From CAYRNC01 sp964425645 (GTDB taxonomy: Bacteria; Bacillota; Clostridia; Peptostreptococcales; Anaerovoracaceae), in NCBI GenBank assembly GCA_964425645.1, contig CAYRNC010000069.1:1-9452 (forward strand): a stretch of DNA of 9,452 nt. Reading direction: 5' to 3'. Every line of letters begins with the position of its first letter. Position 1 is the first letter of the stretch. Positions 5,781 through 9,452 of the stretch are shown one piece after another. The notes beneath the pieces are model-generated. The model did no database searches. It had not been told where the DNA came from and saw only the letters and a list, made by a program, of their open reading frames with translations. Made by a program: the position numbers and the translations under genes.

Positions 5781-7415
5781 TCATTTCTTGGTCAACGCCT
5801 GACCCAGATTTACAGAGCTTTTATAAAGTTCCTGAACAATATTATTGATATTTACCAGTCGCTCGGCTGATATATCGGACCCCACTGCCAGCTTGGCATT
5901 ATAAAGAACATTCTCCAGGTTGCCGTGTATCTCGGTAATGGTTTTTTTAATTTTCCCGATCGATTCTGCCATCGCTATTCCTTCTTTATCCTCCTCTACG
6001 CAATGTTTCTTCGGTAATGTATATTCAGAAACTTCTTTTACGACTGTGCAATCATAACCTAATGCATTTTTAACCGATTTTGCAAAATTTATTTTGGATG
6101 TAGCTTCACCGTGAACAAGGAAAATCTCACACGGCTTTCTTTCAAATCTCGCAAGCCATTCAAGTAAGCCTTCCCTGTCGGCATGTCCGGAAAAACCCTC
6201 GAAGTTATAGATTTTCGCCTGAACGTGAATGCGCTCCCCGAAGATCGAAACATTTTTGTCACCGTTTACAATAGATCTTCCTAAAGTACCCTCGGCCTGA
6301 TACCCTACAAACACAACGCTTGAAAGCGGATTCCACAGATTATGCTTAAGATGATGTTTGATTCTCCCGGCTTCACACATGCCACTGGCTGATATAATAA
6401 TTTTCGGTGAAGCATCCATGTTAAGTGCTTTAGACTCCTCCACCGTGCGGGTAAACACCAGGTTTTTAAAATCGAGAGGATTATCGCCCTGCATTACATA
6501 TGATTTAAATTCATCATCAAAAGCATGAGCATTTCTTCTGAAAACTTCAGTCGCCGAGGTTGCCATTGGACTGTCCACATATACTTTTATTTTATCCAAT
6601 GCTTTCCTGTATTCCGCATGATCCTCATAAAAACGATTAAACTGAAATATGAGGTCCTGGGTCCTTCCCACCGCAAAGGAAGGAATGATAACTGTTCCTC
6701 CTTTGCAGGTTGTTCTCATGATTACGTCTATCAGATTGTCTATACAGTCCGCATTCGGGGCGTGAACCCGATCACCGTATGTAGTCTCCATAACAAGGTA
6801 GTCAGCCTTCTTTATTATAGTCGGGTCCCGCAGAATCGATTTTCCTTTTAGACCTAAATCGCCTGAAAAAACCAGCTTGTATATGTCGTCGTCTTCCTCT
6901 GCAAAAACTTCAATTATTGCGGAACCGAGCACATGACCTGCATCATTAAAAACAGCCCTGATCTTATCATTTAAAACCAACAGCTGGTCATACAGTACAG
7001 GCGTAACGTACTTTAATGCAATTTCCGCATCCTTAACCGTGTAAAGCGGCTCTATAAGCGGATTACCGGTTCTTAAATTCTTTTTGTTTTTCCATTCTGC
7101 CTCCTTTTCATGGATATACCCGCTGTCGCGAAGCATGATATCCAGCAGATCAGCGGTTGAATCCGTACAATAGATTTTACCTCTAAATCCTCTTTTCACA
7201 AGCAGCGGAATCCTTCCGCTGTGATCGATATGCGCATGGCTTAATAAAACAAAATCAATCTCCTCCGGGTCAAAAGGAAAATCCTCATTCAAAGTTTCGG
7301 CTTCATCCCCACCCTGAAACAATCCACAATCCAATAATATTTTATACTGATCCGTAACGATTAAATGGCAGGAGCCGGTTACAGATTCAGCCGCTCCGCA
7401 AAACTTAATTCTCAT
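5781..7415 (-). CDS. Beta-CASP metallo-beta-lactamase-fold hydrolase, RNase-like
   Basis: This is a 544-residue cytoplasmic zinc hydrolase of the beta-CASP group, which contains RNA-processing nucleases related to CPSF73. The metal-site motifs are complete: SHAHIDH (59-65), H161 in DAGHVLGS and D186 in FSGDLG. The beta-CASP motifs are also present: E210 in METTYGDR, H411 in GFSGHAD and H435 in VHGE. The beta-CASP insert covers roughly 205-400, and the C-terminal RMMBL-type segment about 395-440. About 70 residues beyond it (475-544) are helical and charged and may mediate dimerisation or RNA contact. GGAGG (7426-7422) lies 6 bases before the ATG. It has its own promoter at 7445-7453, and 122 bp separate it from the next gene. 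I see no obvious terminator in that gap, so some read-through into the activator is possible. An RNase role is inferred from the family; it is too divergent in architecture from RNase J to name it so. Confidence 0.9.
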   Translation of the reverse strand: MRIKFCGAAESVTGSCHLIVTDQYKILLDCGLFQGGDEAETLNEDFPFDPEEIDFVLLSHAHIDHSGRIPLLVKRGFRGKIYCTDSTADLLDIMLRDSGYIHEKEAEWKNKKNLRTGNPLIEPLYTVKDAEIALKYVTPVLYDQLLVLNDKIRAVFNDAGHVLGSAIIEVFAEEDDDIYKLVFSGDLGLKGKSILRDPTIIKKADYLVMETTYGDRVHAPNADCIDNLIDVIMRTTCKGGTVIIPSFAVGRTQDLIFQFNRFYEDHAEYRKALDKIKVYVDSPMATSATEVFRRNAHAFDDEFKSYVMQGDNPLDFKNLVFTRTVEESKALNMDASPKIIISASGMCEAGRIKHHLKHNLWNPLSSVVFVGYQAEGTLGRSIVNGDKNVSIFGERIHVQAKIYNFEGFSGHADREGLLEWLARFERKPCEIFLVHGEATSKINFAKSVKNALGYDCTVVKEVSEYTLPKKHCVEEDKEGIAMAESIGKIKKTITEIHGNLENVLYNAKLAVGSDISAERLVNINNIVQELYKSSVNLGQALTKK

Positions 7416-7444
7416 GCTACACCTCCAGTTGGTTTCATATATCG

Positions 7445-7453
7445 ATTATATCA
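7445..7453 (-). promoter_or_regulatory. Candidate extended -10 promoter of the beta-CASP gene
   Basis: On the minus strand TGATATAAT gives a perfect TATAAT (7450-7445) with an upstream TG. The nine bases are identical to the box in front of the activator at 5699-5707. No good -35 is seen at 17 bases. The predicted start lies about 7 bases downstream, leaving a leader of roughly 23 bases with GGAGG in it. Confidence 0.55.
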
Positions 7454-7530
7454 CGAAAAACCGGACCGATTTAAAAATAATAAGTTTGTTTCCGTTATTT
7501 TCCCGTCATCACACCCTCAGAAAAGACACA

Positions 7531-7536
7531 TATAAT
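7531..7536 (+). promoter_or_regulatory. Candidate -10 box of the PepSY gene
   Basis: TATAAT opens an AT-rich run just before the small gene. A start of transcription 6-8 bases downstream would fall near 7543. That leaves almost no leader for the ATG at 7548 but about 20 bases for the TTG at 7563, which has its own AGGA. No clear -35 is present. Confidence 0.35.
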
Positions 7537-7547
7537 AATAATAAAAT

Positions 7548-7769
7548 ATGCAGGAAAGTGAGTTGAATGCGCTAATGCCCAATCGAATTACGCCGCAAAG
7601 AGCGGCGGAGATAGCTGTACAGGCAGTACCCGGGGAAATAATAGAAATAGAACTGGAAATTGAAAATGGCCGACTTGTTTATGAAATAGATATTCTGACA
7701 TCCTTTGGCGTCTATGAAGTTGAAGTTGACGCCTATACAGGTGAAATTATAGAAATCGAACGCGATTAA
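7548..7769 (+). CDS. Small single-PepSY-domain protein without signal peptide
   Basis: The product is essentially one PepSY domain (residues about 14-71), shown by the pattern ITPQRAAEIAVQAVPG, an acidic strand EIIEIELEIENGRLVYEIDI, then VYEVEVDAYTGEIIEIERD with the characteristic D-A-x-T-G-E turn. PepSY domains usually sit in exported or membrane proteins, where they are thought to inhibit peptidases or sense the envelope. Here there is no signal peptide or membrane helix, so the protein should stay in the cytoplasm unless its true 5' end has been lost. The ATG at 7548 has no ribosome binding site. The in-frame TTG at 7563 has AGGA (7552-7555) 7 bases upstream and would give 68 residues with the domain intact. 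It is divergent from the beta-CASP gene, with 132 bp between, and ends in a strong terminator, so it is probably a one-gene unit. The product is strongly acidic. Confidence 0.8.
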   Translation: MQESELNALMPNRITPQRAAEIAVQAVPGEIIEIELEIENGRLVYEIDILTSFGVYEVEVDAYTGEIIEIERD

Positions 7770-7789
7770 CCCCCTTCTCAATTTCTTTT

Positions 7790-7811
7790 AAACGCTGCGA
7801 AAGCAGCGTTT
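7790..7811 (+). terminator. Intrinsic terminator of the PepSY gene, GAAA tetraloop
   Basis: AAACGCTGC (7790-7798) and GCAGCGTTT (7803-7811) form a perfect 9-bp stem closed by a stable GAAA loop, followed by T-rich TATATTT. It starts 21 bases after the PepSY stop codon. Confidence 0.9.
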
Positions 7812-8007
7812 TATATTTACTTCATTTACATAAAACCCCGCTCTTCTATTTATTGACTTTCATAATGCGAACTAGCCACCGATAATTAGTGCATCATCCG
7901 GTATCAGTATATCTAATATTTTTTAATCAAAAAAACTATGAACAATCATTATTTATATATTCTGAATAATCAGGTACCATTAAAAATAGAATAATTCCCG
8001 TGTAAAA

Positions 8008-8012
8008 GGAGG
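8008..8012 (+). promoter_or_regulatory. Ribosome binding site of the D-aminoacylase-like gene
   Basis: GGAGG lies 4 bases before the ATG at 8017 and 7 bases before the adjacent ATG at 8020. The second ATG has the better spacing, so the protein may begin MEDIVIQ rather than MMEDIVIQ. Confidence 0.75.
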
Positions 8013-8016
8013 GCGA

Positions 8017-9411
8017 ATGATGGAAGATATAGTCATACAAGGCGGAACCGTGATTGATCCCCGAACGGAACAGCAAACTGTAGCGAACGTTGGGATAAAG
8101 GACGGTATAATAACAACTGTTTCTAGAGAAAAACTGTATGGTAAAGATACCATATCAGCCGAAGGTAAAATAGTATGCCCCGGATTTGTGGATATTCACT
8201 CCCATCTGCATTTTCCACTGTATTTTGCTTGGCTTTCTGCAAAGCAGGGTATTACCACCTGCTTATCCGGCAATTGCGGCATGTCAGATCATATGCCGAT
8301 AAAGAAGTTTCTTGATGAAATGGAGGAAAAGGGATACCCGATAAATTTCTCGACTTTAGTGGGTCATTCATGGAAATTAAGAAAAATGGTCAATCTAAAC
8401 GACCCATATGAAACTGCAACGCCTGCACAGGTAAGGGAGATGGTAGACATTGCAAAACAGGCTTTGCAAGAGGGAGCATTTGGAATATCATTTGGCCTCG
8501 AATACTCCCCGGGGGCAAACGAACAGGAAATATTGCCGCTTGTCGCCCTTGCGGCAAAATATGATAAGCTGGTGCCAATCCACATCAGAACCGATGCATT
8601 GGATTTTGCCAAAGGACTGCATGAAGCCATATCGCTGATGGAGAAAACCGGAGCCAAGATTCAAATATCTCATTTGGCATATCAGTTTGGAGTACATCCT
8701 GAAGTAACGGAAATGGCATTGGTTATGATTTCAAACGCAATAAAGAAGGGCTTACCCCTAATGTGTGATTCGGGTATGTATGAAGCATTCGCAACATTCG
8801 TACAATCAACTGTTTTTGATGAAGATTGGAATGAACGTTACAATTGCAAATTATCGGATTTAATGATTTCATCTGGAAAATATACCGGTCAGCGTTGCAC
8901 AAAAGAAATCTATGAATATGTACGCAGCGAAAAAAGTGAATCTGACACAGTGGGGACAGCGTTCGTGGGCGTTTTACCGGATTTGGCATTGGCTATAAAA
9001 CATCCAAGTACAATGATTTCTACAGATGCAGGCCTTGCGGAAAAACCGGGAGCAGGCCATCCCCAAGATGCGGGAACCTTTCCGAAAGCATTCCAAAAAC
9101 TCGTCAGGGAACAGGGTGTTCTGACAATGATGGAAGCAATAAAGAAATCCACCTTGATGCCTGCAAAGCGAATGGGACTGACTAATAAAGGATGGATCGG
9201 ATCAGGAGCCGACGCAGACATCGTCGTATTTGACCCGGGAACCATTGCTGACAATGCAAACTATGTGGGCTTGGGATGCCCCGATGAACAACCAACCGGT
9301 ATAGAATATGTAATTGTTAACGGTTCAATTATTATAGCGGATTCCGTTGCACAGGAAAACATTTTACCGGGTAAAATCCTTCGCCAGCCAAATAAAATGT
9401 GGGAACTGTAA
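8017..9411 (+). CDS. N-acyl-D-amino-acid deacylase (D-aminoacylase) family amidohydrolase
   Basis: This metal-dependent amidohydrolase is expected to remove the acyl group from N-acyl-D-amino acids, releasing a D-amino acid and a carboxylate in the cytoplasm. A beta-sandwich N-terminus (IVIQGGTVIDP) leads into the TIM barrel at GFVDIHSH, with H61 and H63 as metal ligands. SGNCGMS holds C87, at the position where D-aminoacylases use a cysteine as bridging ligand. Then come H189 (PIHIRTD), H219 (ISHLA), 30 residues later as in characterised members, and the catalytic-type D337 (STDAG). HPQDAGTFPKAF (348-359) and GADADIVVFDP (397-407) are typical of the group. At 464 residues it is slightly shorter than the usual 480-500. 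The 205-bp gap before it shows no sigma-54 promoter and no convincing -35/-10 pair. No terminator follows, and a new start appears 36 bp downstream, so it probably leads an operon. Acyl and amino-acid preference cannot be read; a related amidohydrolase activity is the main alternative. Confidence 0.86.
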   Translation: MMEDIVIQGGTVIDPRTEQQTVANVGIKDGIITTVSREKLYGKDTISAEGKIVCPGFVDIHSHLHFPLYFAWLSAKQGITTCLSGNCGMSDHMPIKKFLDEMEEKGYPINFSTLVGHSWKLRKMVNLNDPYETATPAQVREMVDIAKQALQEGAFGISFGLEYSPGANEQEILPLVALAAKYDKLVPIHIRTDALDFAKGLHEAISLMEKTGAKIQISHLAYQFGVHPEVTEMALVMISNAIKKGLPLMCDSGMYEAFATFVQSTVFDEDWNERYNCKLSDLMISSGKYTGQRCTKEIYEYVRSEKSESDTVGTAFVGVLPDLALAIKHPSTMISTDAGLAEKPGAGHPQDAGTFPKAFQKLVREQGVLTMMEAIKKSTLMPAKRMGLTNKGWIGSGADADIVVFDPGTIADNANYVGLGCPDEQPTGIEYVIVNGSIIIADSVAQENILPGKILRQPNKMWEL

Positions 9412-9447
9412 TTCTGATTTCAATAATATTTGATGGAGGTTACATTA

Positions 9448-9452
9448 ATGGA
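9448..9452 (+). CDS. Start of a further gene, cut by the window edge
   Basis: Only ATG and two bases are visible. GGAGG (9435-9439) lies 8 bases before the ATG, and the gap from the preceding stop codon is 36 bp with no hairpin, so this gene is likely co-transcribed with the D-aminoacylase-like gene. Nothing can be said about its product. Confidence 0.6.

Noticed and set aside
7853..7858. TTGACT as the -35 box of the D-aminoacylase-like gene
   Set aside because: No TATAAT-like hexamer occurs 16-18 bases downstream; the nearest (GATAAT) is 22 bases away.
7813..8016. Riboswitch or leader RNA before the D-aminoacylase-like gene
   Set aside because: I see no stable conserved-looking helices or known riboswitch core in this AT-rich stretch.
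8910..9254. 114-residue minus-strand open frame inside the D-aminoacylase-like gene
   Set aside because: It overlaps conserved catalytic-region codons of the real gene and has no family resemblance.

Overview
The window looks like chromosomal DNA from an anaerobic, amino-acid-using Bacillota (Clostridia-like) bacterium. The evidence is the AT-rich intergenic DNA, strong GGAGG-type ribosome binding sites, TATAAT boxes preceded by TG, two sigma-54 enhancer-binding activators with matching -24/-12 promoters, and clostridial-type family members. The species cannot be named from sequence alone.

Layout. Positions 1-346 hold no gene but are rich in signals: a textbook sigma-54 promoter (36-51, minus strand, firing out of the window to the left), an 18-bp palindrome about 117 bp upstream of its expected start site, a long hairpin that probably ends the neighbouring regulator, and a second palindrome. 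At 347-1792 (minus) is a PAS / AAA+ / TyrR-type HTH sigma-54 activator. Divergent from it at 1970-2272 (plus) is a small DUF6506-type protein of unknown function. A 12-bp-stem hairpin separates that gene from a convergent class III (GabT-like) aminotransferase (2342-3691, minus). The aminotransferase has its own sigma-54 promoter (3760-3775), and just upstream in the same direction lies a second sigma-54 activator with GAF-like, PAS, AAA+ and Fis-type HTH regions (3865-5658). Next come a beta-CASP metallo-beta-lactamase-fold protein (5781-7415, minus), a divergent small PepSY-domain protein (7548-7769, plus) with a GAAA-tetraloop terminator, and an N-acyl-D-amino-acid deacylase-family amidohydrolase (8017-9411, plus). 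The start of a further gene, with a good ribosome binding site, appears at the right edge (9448).

How it fits together. Two modules share one design: an activator gene followed, in the same direction, by a sigma-54 promoter for its probable target. Module 2 is complete (activator 3865-5658, promoter 3760-3775, aminotransferase). Module 1 is cut by the left edge, so its target is not visible. With the D-aminoacylase-like enzyme, the likely theme is inducible catabolism of amino acids or omega-amino acids, possibly D- or N-acylated forms. That theme is inference; substrates cannot be read from the sequence. The beta-CASP protein and the PepSY protein have no evident link to it. I saw no mobile element, CRISPR array, tRNA or rRNA.
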